Shown in pieces: positions 1 through 12,318 of a DNA stretch of 64,000 bases. The stretch spans positions 13,136,995 to 13,200,994 of the forward strand of contig NC_067132.1 in assembly GCF_021347895.1 (NCBI RefSeq), read 5' to 3'. A program made the translations under genes and the position numbers. The first letter of the stretch is position 1; each line of letters begins with the position of its first letter. Below the pieces are notes generated by a model that was given only the letters and a program-made list of their open reading frames with translations, had not been told where the DNA came from and made no database searches. This stretch comes from Acanthochromis polyacanthus. Taxonomy: Eukaryota; Chordata; Actinopteri; Pomacentridae.

Positions 1-1282
1 TCTATCGTCTCAATCAGTCTGTCAGACACTGTGACGTGGAGTCATCACCAGCTCTATGTGATCACGCAGTGGTAATAAGCAACTAGCTGAAGTGACTTCA
101 TGTCTCTGTCCTGAATGTGTGAGAGGATCTTCACACAGAGACACAGTGGTCTGAAGCCTGCGCACACATGTACAATTTAAGTGAATCCACAGCAGGAGTT
201 AAGCATTCTGGAGTTAAGCTCTTGCACAAACTATTTCTGTATATATTAGCAGCTACATATTAAAATGTGCATTTTTGAGTTTTGCTGATAAACCCGATGC
301 TCCTGTTTGCTCTTCAAACAAGCTGCGCTCACAACTCTGGACCAGAAAGTTGCTGACATGAATTGCTAACTAGACAGATGTCCATTATGCAAATATCTAC
401 AGAATGTGTTTCCTCACCATGGCCTGAGGCCAAGAAGCAAAACTCAGATCACATTTTTTCAAAGCAGGAATCTTTCTTTTATTTCAATCTGTTTATTTTC
501 TCCAGGGGGACTTTGACTCCTAACAAGGACAGATATTTATACCAGTCAGTCTGGTATTATATCTGCATATATATATGTGTGTGTAAAACATCTGGACATA
601 CTTCCAACAGAAGCTACATTGCAAAAATATTTACTGACAATGTAGACATTTGGCTTGATAATCTGATCTGACTACAATTAGTGATGCAAAGGCAGAGGAG
701 AAGAGCTTTTCAGGTGCAGCTACCCAACGTACACCAATCAGATTTCTAGAAGTTTGTGTGAAATTACTGTGGAGGAAGAGTTTGCATATTAAGTTTCCTG
801 ATGATACAGCTGTCATGCATCATCTTAATTTGTAAACAGCTTAGTATTTAATTAATTTTAGATTTGGCTGTCAGGAGCAACAACAAGCCAGATTAAAAAT
901 CCAAAGATGTGAGAGAATGCCAGGATGCCAGTAACACAGCTGTGATGAAAGAAAAGATGATATTTAACTTCACACAAGACTACATCTGAACAGGCTTAGG
1001 CAGACTTAGAGTTTGTACTCTTTCCACACTCAATTCAAAGTGTCTTATTATCCATCCCTGAGTGGTTTGTAATGAAATGGAAATTGTCTTTCAGTGTGTT
1101 GAATGACAAATAAAGATTCCAAACTTTTCATCACAAAGCTTTTATTTTATGAAGCAGTATTCCAGATTATTGTTCAGAGTATTTTAAGCATTGCTAACTG
1201 TTTTCCATGTACTGACATTTTCCCTCCAGTTTCAAACATGTTACTGTTGCCACTGGAGAGGACCTTTTGCATAATTACATTG
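1..1282. other. No recognisable gene or repeat
   Basis: AT-rich sequence with short chance open frames only. No splice-flanked coding run, transposon terminus or RNA motif was recognised. Confidence 0.5.
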
Positions 1283-1330
1283 AACTAGCATCCATGTGTG
1301 TAGATTCTCCTACACACATGGATGCTAGTT
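1283..1330. repeat. Perfect 21-bp inverted repeat with 6-nt loop
   Basis: Positions 1283-1303 are exactly complementary to 1310-1330, separated by ATTCTC. The arm begins AACTAGCATCC. Pairing resumes outside with TGAA (1281-1284) against TTCA (1331-1334) if a small bulge is allowed. No transposon ends or target duplication surround it. A perfect stem with a six-base loop is unlike a typical pre-miRNA; a short template-switch duplication is the simplest explanation. Confidence 0.9.
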
Positions 1331-2649
1331 TTCACTTGGCTGCAATCGGAAACTTCACCATCAAAATCCTGCACACTGGTCCTTTAAAGAAGCCGTCTCA
1401 GGAACCGTCTGTTTACAGTTATTTCGAGCTCACATCTGAGCTGCTGCTTTAAATTTTTAAAAAGGATGTTCTACCTGTGAGGGATTATTTTAAAGATCCC
1501 ATATTAAGTCTCACATGCCCCCACAGTGAGTCATTCTCAACTCAGAGTACTGCAAAGATTGTTCATTTCACATGACTGCACAACTTCTGGTTTTAGGGCT
1601 GTTCTAAAATCAGCATAGCACCTGGATCAAATTATTTTTGGCTTAAGCAGGTAGGCTAACTTCTTGTTCATGGGCTCACAAGTAAATATCTTTACAGCTT
1701 TTATATCTGGAACCTTTAATGAACAACAAAATGCTTTCGCAGACAGATTTTGGCTCAAAAAACAACCCATCCCTACCACATTAGACTAACACAAGGCACA
1801 TATGTCTGGATGCTTTTCTTGCATTTTAGTTTTGTTTGTAACTAACTAAGTATGGATACCAAACCCTGGTAGTAAATGAGACATAAGGCTATATTCTTAA
1901 ACATCAGTGAAGCAATAGTGTCCTTTGCCTACAGCTCCATGCAGCACACGACTCTGCTTTTAGTGACCACAGAGGACAGAAATAAGTGTTCAAAAGTGAG
2001 ATTATATTTCACTACAGTAAACACTTAAGAAGAGTACAAGGCAGGAAGCTAGACAACAATAATGACAGACATGCCACAAACCCTTTAGCCAAAATAATTG
2101 CTTGTATTGTGGTTTGAAAAGTTAACAACCCAATGAGACCCAGATGATACATTCAGCATAAAAACATCAAGTTCTTTTAATTTTTACTGTTCTCAGGTCC
2201 AAACTAGCTGGCTGATCTGTAAGCAGGTGTAAATCCAGTCTATAGAACTGTGTGTCAGAGTACAGTTAGACCTGCCATACTTCAGCTGAAAGACTTCAGC
2301 TCCATCCCAGCTGTGGTTCACCATCCATGAGACAGAAAGTTCTCAGATCGATGAGTTTGTGGGAGGCTTGCAGAAAACTCCTGTGTTTCTCTTTCTATCT
2401 CTGCTCTTCTCCAAATCAAAAAGGCTCCAACTCAAAAACCTGACATGTGCGGGTCACAGTGAAATCACATTTCATGCTGATTTAAAGCACTTCGAATCTG
2501 TGCTGCCATCAAATCTCAAAGCAGGAAACTACATCCATCTTTTCTTAAAACGAGGCCTTATCCTTAGACAGTAAGGTTGCTAAAGTTGTCCAAGTAGGGC
2601 AATTTAGCCAATAATAGGTTCTTTCTTTAATCTGCAGAACTTAAAATGA
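1331..2649. other. No recognisable feature
   Basis: AT-rich non-coding sequence. No long or family-like open frame and no terminal repeats were seen. Confidence 0.5.
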
Positions 2650-3040
2650 ACATCCATGCTTTTATCCCTTCCAGACTGGATTATTGCCATGCTCTTTATT
2701 CTGGCATGCACAAGCGAAACAGTTAAAGGCCACAGACCATGCCAGGCTTTTAACATGTTCAACGAGGAGCAGCCACATCGCACTAATCCTGGCTGCCCTT
2801 CAATCTTACCTGAGTTTTGGTAAAGCCTTACATAGTCAAATATCTGGCTATATTAGAGCCCCGCTAACTCCCTATGAGCCTGTTCACTGCATGAGATCCT
2901 CTGACTTCCAAAATCTCAATTTGTCATTAAAGGTCACAAGACTCAGTTGTGAAACTCACTGCCTGTGGATCTAAAATAGGTCATCTCAGTGCTCCCTTTT
3001 CCTTAAAACTCACTTTCTCAAAGCGTTCTCTTCAACGGTA
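2650..3040 (+). pseudogene. LINE ORF2 C-terminal fragment (non-LTR retrotransposon)
   Basis: Translation on the plus strand gives a run reading FIPSRLDYCHALYSGM soon after position 2658. This matches the region just after the reverse-transcriptase core in L2/CR1/Rex-type LINEs, where a 'SRLDYCN' motif is followed by 'LQ..QNAAARLLT'. Downstream are recognisable remnants of the HITP..LHWLP region and of the final 'GDRAFS..APRLWN' stretch, but stops and frameshifts interrupt it. No 3' tail or target duplication was identified. The family (L2, CR1 or Rex) cannot be fixed by eye. It is a dead fragment. Confidence 0.55.
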
Positions 3041-5667
3041 GTTGCTGTAACTGGTAATCACTTACTTTGGTTTAGATTAATTACATGTATTGATTGTCTT
3101 TATTGATTGCAATTTGTAACTCTGAGTACAGGTTTTATTGCTGCTGCTCTAATTTTTGCTGACTCCAACCAGCCACCGGCAAATTTGCTAATGAGAAAAC
3201 AGGAGAATGTTCTGCGTCCCTGAAAGACCCAAGAGAACATTACATATTCATACTATGACCATGGGTGTTCTCGTTTTTACATCCACACTGCATTTTAACA
3301 AGGTGTTCCAAATATAGTCTGCCTGTGATTTCTCTCCCCTTCTACTCCCGCTGCAGCTGTGTTGTTTCCTCATTTAGTGACGGATTGTTATGAGTATTTT
3401 AGCACCAGTGTAAATGACTTTTACCTCAGGGACCAGAGATGACAGCCACGTGAGGGTTCTCTTCTAAATGGAATAGCTTTGTCTTTTCAGACCCTCATCA
3501 ATTATAGGAACAATTCCCCGCTGCCATCCATCACTTTCACAGTGGAGGCTGAGCTCAATTCTTTTACACATATTCCAGTTTAAACATTCTGATGTCTCAC
3601 CAAGCAGCATTTCTCAATACATGTCGTTTTACCAGGTGACATGTTCCAGTCAGCAGCCTCGAACAGCAGGGGGCAGTATAAGACAAACTCACACAAATAT
3701 TCAATTATATCAACAACAAAATATTAGTTCATATTTGCACGCAGTATATGGGTAATATCATCCCAAAAGCATCCAGGGTGGATCCATCCATGCATTTTAG
3801 CTCATCACAATGACAAATAACAACAAAATCTGACAAATTAGAGCCTCTATTCATATGTGATTAATGCAATAGCATCACTTTGTTTTGGCTGGAAGGAATG
3901 TGAGTTAATGCATGAGGAATTCTTTGCAAAGTGAGCTTGTAGAATAAAAACATTATTGCATCTGGAGCGGCGATTTGCAAAGATGTGCATGAAAGATTCT
4001 TAGACAGAGCAGCCAGCTGGCTTCGGGGTTAAACTGAACGTCTCAAGCTTGTCAGATGTGATTCAAAGTCAAAGTCATGAGCAATGAACCCGTTTCTGTG
4101 CCCTCATTGTTACACATTAGAGAGTTAAATACATGGGAAGGCTGTGAATCAGAGCTGTAGACTGCCAGTAGTTCTACTGCTGGGGAGACTTTTGTGGTGA
4201 CAGAAATCCCGAGTCCTTACAATGTACAAATACACCCTCATGTGCAGACAAAAGATGACTTTAGCTGACCACTCTCAACACCACTTATACCACAAGTCCC
4301 AACCAGGTCATGGAGGCCAGCAGGTTCATTTAATATTAAAGTTTGGAGTAAATTCTGAATTACAAATTGACCAGAAATGCTGCTCCTGTGCAGAACAGGA
4401 GTAGCAAAGCACAGATTTGAGCATTTTTTACCGCCAGCCTCTCATATCAAGTTTATTACTCACACCATTTCTACTGAGAGTGCCCTACTTACCAAAAAGA
4501 AGAGTAGGAATTTGAATAAAGCCAAGGGAATAAATTACAGGGAAAGAGAGAGATATTAAATAGATCTTTAATAATGCATTAAGATGGGGTGAATAATACG
4601 GGAAAACATTTTACAGCCTCAGTGTAATTAAATGTGTGTGTTTGTTTGGCACATTCATACACATATTCATGTAGTTGTATGTTCGTCTGGGTCTCTGGTG
4701 TGTACATGCTGTGGGATTATACTGTACCCGTGCAAACATTCAACTTGTTTGTGATCTTGTCCTGTTTGTACGTGATGATTAAACTGGCCGGACTCCAGGC
4801 TGAAGCTCTGGGTTTCAGTCAGCACTTAATCGCTCTGCTGCTGCTCTCGTGTTTGAGTGGATGGTTAAAACAGGGTAATAGACCTTTTGCTTTTGTTAGT
4901 TAATTCTGTGGGCTGGATCATGTGACCCTCTGAGCTTTTTGTTTTACCTCTCTGACACAAAAAATTCACAGACACAGACACATGCTGTATTACTACGCAG
5001 ATACCTGGATGACCTTTCATTGACTGGATTCATTCCCAGAGTTCCGACTATCAAAGTCAACACATAATACCATGCCACACTTTGTTTTGGAGGGGGGAAA
5101 TACGCTCCTGTCATATCTAGGCCAACTTTTCTCACTGTTCTTTCACCTGTTTCATTCCATTCATCAGCATACACTTAATAGAAAAGATTGATGTAACCAC
5201 TGTGACATCACGCATTGGTTTGTGGACAACCTTTGTCTTTTCAAACCAGATGTGACAAGTGAGGGCTGGATATGACCGAGATGCCAAGAACACAACACTC
5301 TGTGGTACAGTAGTAACTTGTCAATCACAAGATAGCCACGCCCTAAATCCATTGATACCAGAAACGCATTTAAGAAATGCTTGCTGAGGAAACAAATCAA
5401 GTGACAAGTAGGGTCATGTCGACTTACTTTTATGACCAGATGAGTCTCCCCCTGCTGGTTGTTAGAAAGAATGCAGATTTAAGGCACTTTTCAAATCTGA
5501 ACAACATGTATGCTATTTTTTTATTATATACTGTATATTCTGTGTTCACTAGCTAGTTATTTGTGTTCTATTTCCGAGCGTTAGCCAATTAGATGGTTTT
5601 TCAAAGCTTCTCGCTGCTCGCTGTGACTGAAAACAAGCTGATGCAAGCAAACTAAAACCGTAAGAAT
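3041..5667. other. No recognisable gene; one weak repeat remnant
   Basis: No supported coding region. Around 5190-5240 a short stretch (CTGTGACATCACGCATTGG and context) resembles the head of the dispersed repeat annotated at 45363-45840. The rest is unassigned. Confidence 0.4.
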
Positions 5668-5800
5668 AAGATAGGATTCACTTTATTGATCCCTCACATG
5701 GGAAATTTACATGTTACAGCAGCTAGATACAAGTGAAGCATAGTAAGAAGCAAGACAAGAAATACAAAAGTGTAATGAGGATCAAAATAAAGACGATGTA
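5668..5800. repeat. Dispersed retroelement-like tail
   Basis: Contains CACTTTATTGATCCCTCACA followed by GGGAAATTTAC and a purine-rich run. The same core (GACTTTATTGATCTCAC..GAGAAATTT) recurs at 53443-53500. This TTTATTGATCCC..GGGAAATT signature is very common in fish genomes as the edge of dispersed retroelements. The class is not resolved here. Confidence 0.4.
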
Positions 5801-6156
5801 CACCTGTCACACGTACTGATTTAGCAAGGTGGATAGTGTATCCAATTGTATGACACACATAAAAGTACTCAAATCTGACAGCTGTTACTGACTGACAGAA
5901 GCACTTTGTAGAAATAAGGGAAGCTGCAGAATCAGATGATATTTTTCTTCAGGTTTGCAGCTACAAACATCCCCTTTTACATACAAGTAGTGACGTTAAT
6001 CCATTGTCAGTAAGAATTAATTACAGCAGCTTTAAGCCTGCAAAATGAAACATGCATCTAGTCCTTTTGGCATTGCGAGTAAATACACAAATACTGTTGA
6101 CGGGTGCCCATGGTGTATGCTTCGATTTTTACTTCATGGTGGAGTTAAATGAAAAT
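5801..6156. other. No recognisable feature
   Basis: Short AT-rich spacer before the R3 copy; nothing supported. Confidence 0.5.
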
Positions 6157-6756
6157 TGGTGTACGTTTGTCTGTCTCTCCATCCATCTGTTCGCAACATT
6201 ACTCAAAAACAGACTAACGGATTCGGATGAAATTTCCAAGGAAGGACAGAAATGACACAAGGACCACCTGATTAGATTTCGGCAGTGATGCGGCTTATAG
6301 TCTGGATGCACAGATTTGTTAAAGATTTCTGCATCATTGCGAGATAGCGGCACTGTAACTATGACAAGAAGTGAATGCTATGTCAGCTGCCTGCTGATGA
6401 TCACATGATTGTGACCCTACTACAAATCCACCGTTGCGGACTCATCGGGACTTATCCATCGGAAATGATATAAGGAACAACTGATTTAATTGTGGGCGTG
6501 TTTCCGAGTCCCATCAGTTCCCGCTGCCCGCTACATATTTAGGTCACGTGATTCAGTATCCTTCCATAACATACACATGCATAACACACGCCTGTACTCA
6601 GGTCATTTTGTTTGTAGGTACATCTATACTAAATGACCACATTCTATAGTGCCGTGATTTGTGCCACAATTTTTTTAAGATTTCAGCTGTCTGAAATGAT
6701 ACGACTGAGTAGCCTTGACTGAGTGCTGTGCTCTCTGAATGATTTTCTTGTTTAAC
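6157..6756 (-). repeat. R3 dispersed repeat, copy A (reverse orientation)
   Basis: R3 is a family of about 650 bp seen repeatedly in this window. It runs from an AACAAGAAAAGCACTCAGAG edge, through GGATCCAGACTATAAGCCGC and TTTGAGTAATGTTGCTCACA, to an ACAGACAGACAAACCAA edge. This copy lies in reverse and is almost complete, from TCTGTCTCTCCATCC (6168 region) to TGATTTTCTTGTT. It has no coding capacity. It preserves ACATACACATGCATAACACA (6570-6589), the unoccupied version of the site interrupted at 52930 in another copy. Confidence 0.75.
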
Positions 6757-9700
6757 TGTGATCTTTCTCTGAGCTAAAGTTTCTTTTTTATCTGAAGGCA
6801 AAACTTTTCTTGGATGCTTTCTAAGTTTTTCCTCCAGGCTCCACTGTCCATCTAGTTCATGTGGCCTACTCCGTCTTCATCGCTACAGTTTCTCTCCTCT
6901 TCAGCTCTGTCATGTCAACCATTGCTGGAATGTCACCACAGACACCAGATCTAAAACTCCAGCACACTGCGAAAAACAGGGATTTATCAACCGCTGATGC
7001 CTAATCAGCATTCTGTGAAATCATTTGGTAAGGAACTGAATGTAACAGATGTTCATTTACATATAAACGTTCTACAATCCAGCTTGAAAAACACCATTTA
7101 CATTCCAGTCCCAGAAATAATTTGTATTTAGTGGCACATTAACCGTCTATTTGAAGGTTTACTCTTTGCCATGTTATTTTCAAGAAATACAAAACTACTT
7201 GTACTTCTTTTCTTGGATGTCAAAGAGAACTGATTGCCCTTAGATTTCAAAAGGAAAATACACTTGACAACAAAGACAGTTTGCACAGTGTGATATTCAA
7301 ACACTGAACGGTTTTAGCCTGAAAAGTGTTTGTTTTCAGGGCAAGGCCGATATTCTTTTTGAAAGTTATTGAATAATTCTTCAACCTTTATTCATTGTGT
7401 TCAGATCAGACTGCACAGGTAAGAGCACACCTACAAAGAGGTGCTATATGACGCTCACAAAGGTAGAAAGGCTTGATGTCACTCGCAGTCATGGAGGAGA
7501 TCGCTCTGCTGCAGATTGATTTGTATTGATTCACTGAGACTTGGCTGCACCACAGAAAAAATGCTTTATTCCTTCATGTTGAACACCCTTCATCATCTCC
7601 AACCTGCTCACACTGTAAGACATTTATCATCCAGTGCTTTTCAAGATTTAATCACTGTTTTGTACAAGTTTGTGATAAAAACAACACAGCATTTCCATGA
7701 ATTAGTATCATTAAATAAACCAAAAACCAAACCTGGTTTTGTTTGGCTGGAACTCCACAGGACTGCTAATCAAACTGGCAGGACAGAAATGAGATGCTGC
7801 TGTTCTGACCTCTAAAATATATTTTATTGCGGCACTTCCACATGTGCACACTTAAATCAAGAAGTGGAACAACGGAGCTTCCTTCAGTCAAAGTAATAAA
7901 AGACCCAAAGGAAGGAGGCAAAGGACAGTGATGCAGTAGGATCTGTGAGCTCCGAGTTTGTCCTTTCATTGCCGTCCTTCTTCACCCTTTTTATTGTTTG
8001 CCCGCTTTATCTTGTGCTCTTTTCATCTTTTCTTCTCGGATGCCTCTCTGATATCTCCAGCACAGCTCACTTTTTCTCTCTCCTTGCATGTCTGTATCCA
8101 TCCAGCTTCCTCTTCCTCCTCCTTTGTGGGTTTCTATGGTTTGAGGCAACATGCAGTTCCCTTTCATCCTGAGGGAGATTTCCCTCTTTCTTTATTTTCT
8201 CACTTCATCTAAGCAGACAAGCCAAGTGAACACTAATGTTCTTTTTCTCATTAATTAGGTGATTACTTTCCCTGCCTTCATTCTTCAGTTTAAAGAAGAA
8301 AGAAGAAAAACCCACAGCCCCATAAAGAGTCTGTCAATCTTTACCTAATGTATCTACACTTCTTCCATCTGTGTGTTTGCTCTCTGTTATCTGCCTTCCC
8401 TTGTTATCCAGCTCGCCGTCTGTCTCCCCTCTGTGTTTCTGTCTGGACCACCTGGCAGTGATCCTGTCAGCTGTGTTTTCATTTATGAAAGGGCAGAATG
8501 TGCTGCTCTGCAAAGAGATAAGATGCTTGAGGGCGGTGCTCATCATCTTCTGCTAGTTGCAAGTGAAATGGTGAAAGCAGCAGGGTGTTTACATCCCACT
8601 GAACGTTCCTCATAACAGATATTGTACATGAAGTCAATGATGTAAACCACAGCAAATCAGTATAAACACTTCTTTTGAATGTTTTTTATTTTGGTGTTGG
8701 TGTGATTTCTCTTGTGAGAATGGCTTGTTTATAAAAACTAAATTTTTGGAATTTTTGGAAAGCTACAGTAGAGATAGGCAGGAAGTGGGGAAAGGGGGCA
8801 GAGGAATGACATGTAGCACAGATCCAGTCAGCTCAGAGGACTCAACCACTCAAATTTGTGTTGTGTGACAGTATAGTTTACTATACTTGTACAATCCTAT
8901 TCATTTTTCAAAATACTCCTGGGACAGTAAGTGATTTTTGCCCTCATTTTCATCATTCTGCGTCACTCCAGCCAGTGTACCAACTACACAGGTGCTGACT
9001 GACTATCTGAAGAAAAGATCATTTCTCAGCATGCCAAACAAGCGCATTTATTTCCAAAACACTCTAAAATACATCCCCTTTTTTGGCTTGATACCGGTGT
9101 GTGTCAATCATTATCTGCAGCTCTTTTGGATGATGTATGCACCGTTTAAGTGTGCTTGTTTCTACTTCCCGATCAATCTTTCTTGTGATCCTCTTGTAAA
9201 GCTCTTCCTAAAGTACAAACATGCTTCAAGTCAAATATCACTTCTGCATTGATTTTACATATAGTCACACTGCTTCTAAACTTTCTGAGCACACATGAAG
9301 GTGCCATGTAGAGTTTACCTGTAAACAACCAAATGTGTTCCTCAATCAACAGACTCAGTATCTTTGCATGACGGTTTTATGTCTGTGCTCTGGCAGCAGC
9401 TGAAGCCAAAGGTATTATGTTGTCTGTCAGTCTCATGCTCCAGAATGATATATTAAGAAACGCCTGGAGGGAATTTCATTACAGCTGCCATAAATGCTCA
9501 CTTTGACTCTTCACCATTGCGAATGGAGGACACGGACGTTGTAGTAACATTGTTTGGCTAATAGTCTGACCCCCAACAAAAGTGCCAGGCTGTTCAGTGA
9601 ATTCAAGTTGCCGCTGGTGTGTGTAGGGTGCCAAAAGGAAGTCAGTATACTCAGCTGGAGGGGAACCTTAGTTGTGTCATTGAAGATGTGGCTTGACTGA

Positions 9701-9841
9701 GTAGGATGCTGATCTATGTGAATGTAAGCTTGGAAGACTTTATCGATATATGTGAAACTGAATCATTCAAAGGAGTAAAGTGGCATCTTATATTCTTGGT
9801 GTGCAACTGTTGATCAGTGGAATATTGTGAAACATTGAATG
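6757..9841. other. No recognisable gene
   Basis: Several open frames of 60-104 codons occur by chance; none shows a family motif. A pyrimidine-rich stretch lies around 7960-8170, and a GGCAGGAAGTGGGG..GACATGTAGCA run at about 8780-8820 resembles a common fish repeat fragment. Neither supports a feature. Confidence 0.4.
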
Positions 9842-10161
9842 TACACTACTGTTAAAAAGTTTATGGTCGCTAATGTCCTTATTTTTGAAGGAAAAGCCTT
9901 TTTTTTTCAATGAAGATGACATTTAATTAATCAGAAATACAGTCGAGACATTGTTAATGTGGAAACAGACAATTTTTAATGGAATATCTACATAGCGGGG
10001 AACATTTCCAGCAACCATCACTCCTGTGTTCTAATGCTACATTGTGCTAAAGGCTAACTGATGATTAGAAAACCCTTGTGCAGTTATGCACACCAACAAA
10101 AGTGTGAGTTTTCATGGAAAACATGAAATTGTCTGGATGAACCCAAACTTTTGAACAGTAG

Positions 10162-11246
10162 TAGGGTGACCATATTCTGTTTCTCTGAAAAGAGGACACA
10201 CTTCCAGCTCGCGCGTGAAAAATTTTCAGTCCCCCCTGCCCCCATTTTTAGGGGTTTTCCGTGGGTCAGGGGGCTTTCTGTGCTTCAAACTCAGTTAAAC
10301 AGATATTCTGAATTCCCCAGAAAAGAACACTTTACCTGGATAAGCAGAAAAATAGCCCAAAACACTCACAAACAGTTGCTTTATAAATAATCTATTTATT
10401 AATTTAAAGCAATTCTCCTAAACAATATAATCAGTCACATACAAATATGGCATGCTCTAGTCTTTAATAGTTATTGACTCAAGTTGTGTAGGAACACATG
10501 TATTCAGATGTTTAACAAAATAAGAAATAATCATCTCTCTTAAGTCTGACACTTACACCTTAGTTAGGAAAAGTGAGGTAGAGTACCATTCTTCAAAATA
10601 ACCTCCCAATTATCAATTATGTAAAAACAGAAATAATGCCTCAAAATATTAAACAAAAAGAAAAAAGAGAGGTAGCCTATTCTTCAATGTTCAGTTAGCC
10701 CATTCTTCAAAATAATGTGTCTAATGGCAAATGAAAAAAATATAGAAATAATGCCTCAAGTCAACAGTCCATTTTTCCTTCTTTTTCCTTTTCTTATTAG
10801 CTACAGAGACATAAGTCCCAGCTTTGCAGACTGTACATTCTGCCTCCCATTTGACACGACCCGGACGAAAACAGGGGTACTTTTTTCGCATTTCATCAGT
10901 GAAATGACATTTGCGTTTCGGCATTTTCTTTCGGTTCGAGTGTTCTCTCGCAGTGTGCCTATCTGCCTGTCAGCCTGCGAGGAGTGAGTGAGTGTGGAGC
11001 GCCTCTGTACTGCTTTGTGAATGATTAATACACGTTCTGGGGTTCGGCTCAAACTCCGCCTCTCAGAGCGTGTTTCCAAAGCAACCATTCAACGTGAATG
11101 ATAAATACACTGGTCTGTGACGTGCTCAAGCTAGGTAAGATCAAAAACCCAGACATTTGAAGGACTTTATAAACGCCGGCCGGACAGGCCGGACAGCCTC
11201 TCAAAAGAGGACATGTCCAGGCAAAAGAGGACGTATGGTCACCCTA
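10162..11246 (-). mobile_element. Internally deleted hAT transposon
   Basis: The ends are exact 13-bp inverted repeats, TAGGGTGACCATA at 10162 and TATGGTCACCCTA ending at 11246. They fit the hAT terminal pattern (YARNG). The flanks are AACAGTAG (10154-10161) and AACAGATG (11247-11254), an 8-bp duplication with two differences, the length expected for hAT. At 1085 bp it is far too short for a full transposase gene and keeps only a 5' coding fragment on the minus strand. Near the right end are repeated GGACAGGCCGGAC and AAAAGAGGAC motifs, possible subterminal binding sites (inference). Confidence 0.8.
10721..10924 (-). pseudogene. hAT transposase N-terminal fragment
   Basis: Starts at ATG 10922-10924 (minus) with MPKRKCHFTDEMRKKYPCF. 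A zinc-finger-like segment follows (WEAECTVCKAGTYVSVANK, two cysteines three apart). In hAT proteins of this type the finger would continue into a histidine pair of the H..H(K) kind, but here the sequence turns into a lysine-rich run and stops after 67 codons. The remainder, including the RNase-H-like catalytic domain and the hAT dimerisation region, is absent. It lies inside the 10162-11246 element in the orientation expected for a 5' coding end. It cannot encode an active transposase. Confidence 0.6.
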
Positions 11247-11258
11247 AACAGATGTGTC

Positions 11259-12210
11259 TACAAACATGGATGAACTTTTTTGAAAAGTGGGTTTGAAGCT
11301 CAGTGTGGCGGCTCTGTTGCCACCTTGACAGTACGTGATTCTTCCTCCCAGCTAACAGAAAATGAGCGATGATGTGGAGCATGAGTGGAGGGGAGGTGGG
11401 CCATGCTGTCCTGTGGTAACACCTCCCTGTCAATCAAAGCTTATTGCTACTGTAAAATTGGACAATTTAACATGAGGATCCATGAGGATCGATTCACTTT
11501 TGAAACCTAACTAGGACAAGGAGCTGGAGGAGTCAGGCAATCAAACGGGTTATAAACAATCCGACAGTTAAACTAAACTGTATACTTTATTTGGAAAAGC
11601 TGAAAATCAGGACTGTGTTAAAATTAGACCAGAAAATGAGTCTGCATACTACAATGCTGGGCTGAATGTTTTCCTTTTTGCTTTACTTTAGTCTTGCAAC
11701 TAAGTCTGGTTAACATAGTTTAGAAGCCATGATAACCTCTCTACTGCTTTTTCCAGTCACTTTTTGCAATGTCACTGTACTCTGCAAGTGAGGATGGTGC
11801 TACCATAATCAATCAAAAATAATTACCTAATTACAGCAGCCAAACAGCCTGTACCATAAAATCAAAGCAACCAACAGCAATTATCTTCTAATACTCATAT
11901 GAACTGTAATTGCTAAAGGCAAAGAAAATAATTGCTTTTTGGTTACTAAATGTCACCGTTCAGCCCAGTTAAGCCCAGACTGAATGCTCTGCTGTCATGT
12001 TGCCGCTTTTCACAAGACGCACAAAAGATGCCATCTACTGGAACCAGAGCTTATCTGAAGGTGATGCACGTCTGCATATCAACGAAGTCATCACCACCAC
12101 CTGCAAAATAATTTCAAAAAGCTTGTAATCATGCTGTGTGAGCCTTTGCATTCACAGCAGACCAGAAGTGTATGTAATCAGGACAAGAGCTTGTTTGGAA
12201 TTGTACTGCA

Positions 12211-12211
<1 letters not shown>
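11259..12211. other. No gene; weak repeat similarity at start
   Basis: From about 11275 to 11500, blocks such as GAAGCTCAGTGTGGCGGCTC resemble the repeat at 45363-45840 (GAAGCTCAGTTTGGCAGCTC), so this may be a decayed member. The remainder up to the microsatellite holds nothing recognisable. Confidence 0.4.
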
Positions 12212-12308
<97 letters not shown>

Positions 12309-12318
12309 ACACACATAT
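12212..12318. repeat. (CA)n microsatellite, about 100 bp
   Basis: Uninterrupted CA dinucleotides from about 12212 to 12303, then slightly imperfect (ACATACACACACACATAT). Open frames encoding poly-TH or poly-CV across it are artefacts of the repeat. Confidence 0.98.

Larger units (their letters stand above)
9842..11258. mobile_element. TA-flanked MITE, split by a hAT element
   Basis: The left part (9844-10161) starts CACTACTGTT after a TA and ends CTTTTGAACAGTAG. The last bases resume at 11247-11256 (AACAGATG then TG) beyond the inserted hAT. A second copy at 44712-45096 shares the ends (CACTACCATTCAAAAGTTTG) and interior blocks such as CAGCAACCATCACTCCTGTG. TA target sites and A/T-rich ends suggest a non-autonomous Tc1/mariner derivative. 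It has no coding capacity. The right-hand target dinucleotide reads TC rather than TA, so it has decayed. Confidence 0.75.

Noticed and set aside
1283..1330. Candidate microRNA hairpin
   Set aside because: Perfect 21-bp stem and six-base loop are too short and too perfect for an animal pre-miRNA.
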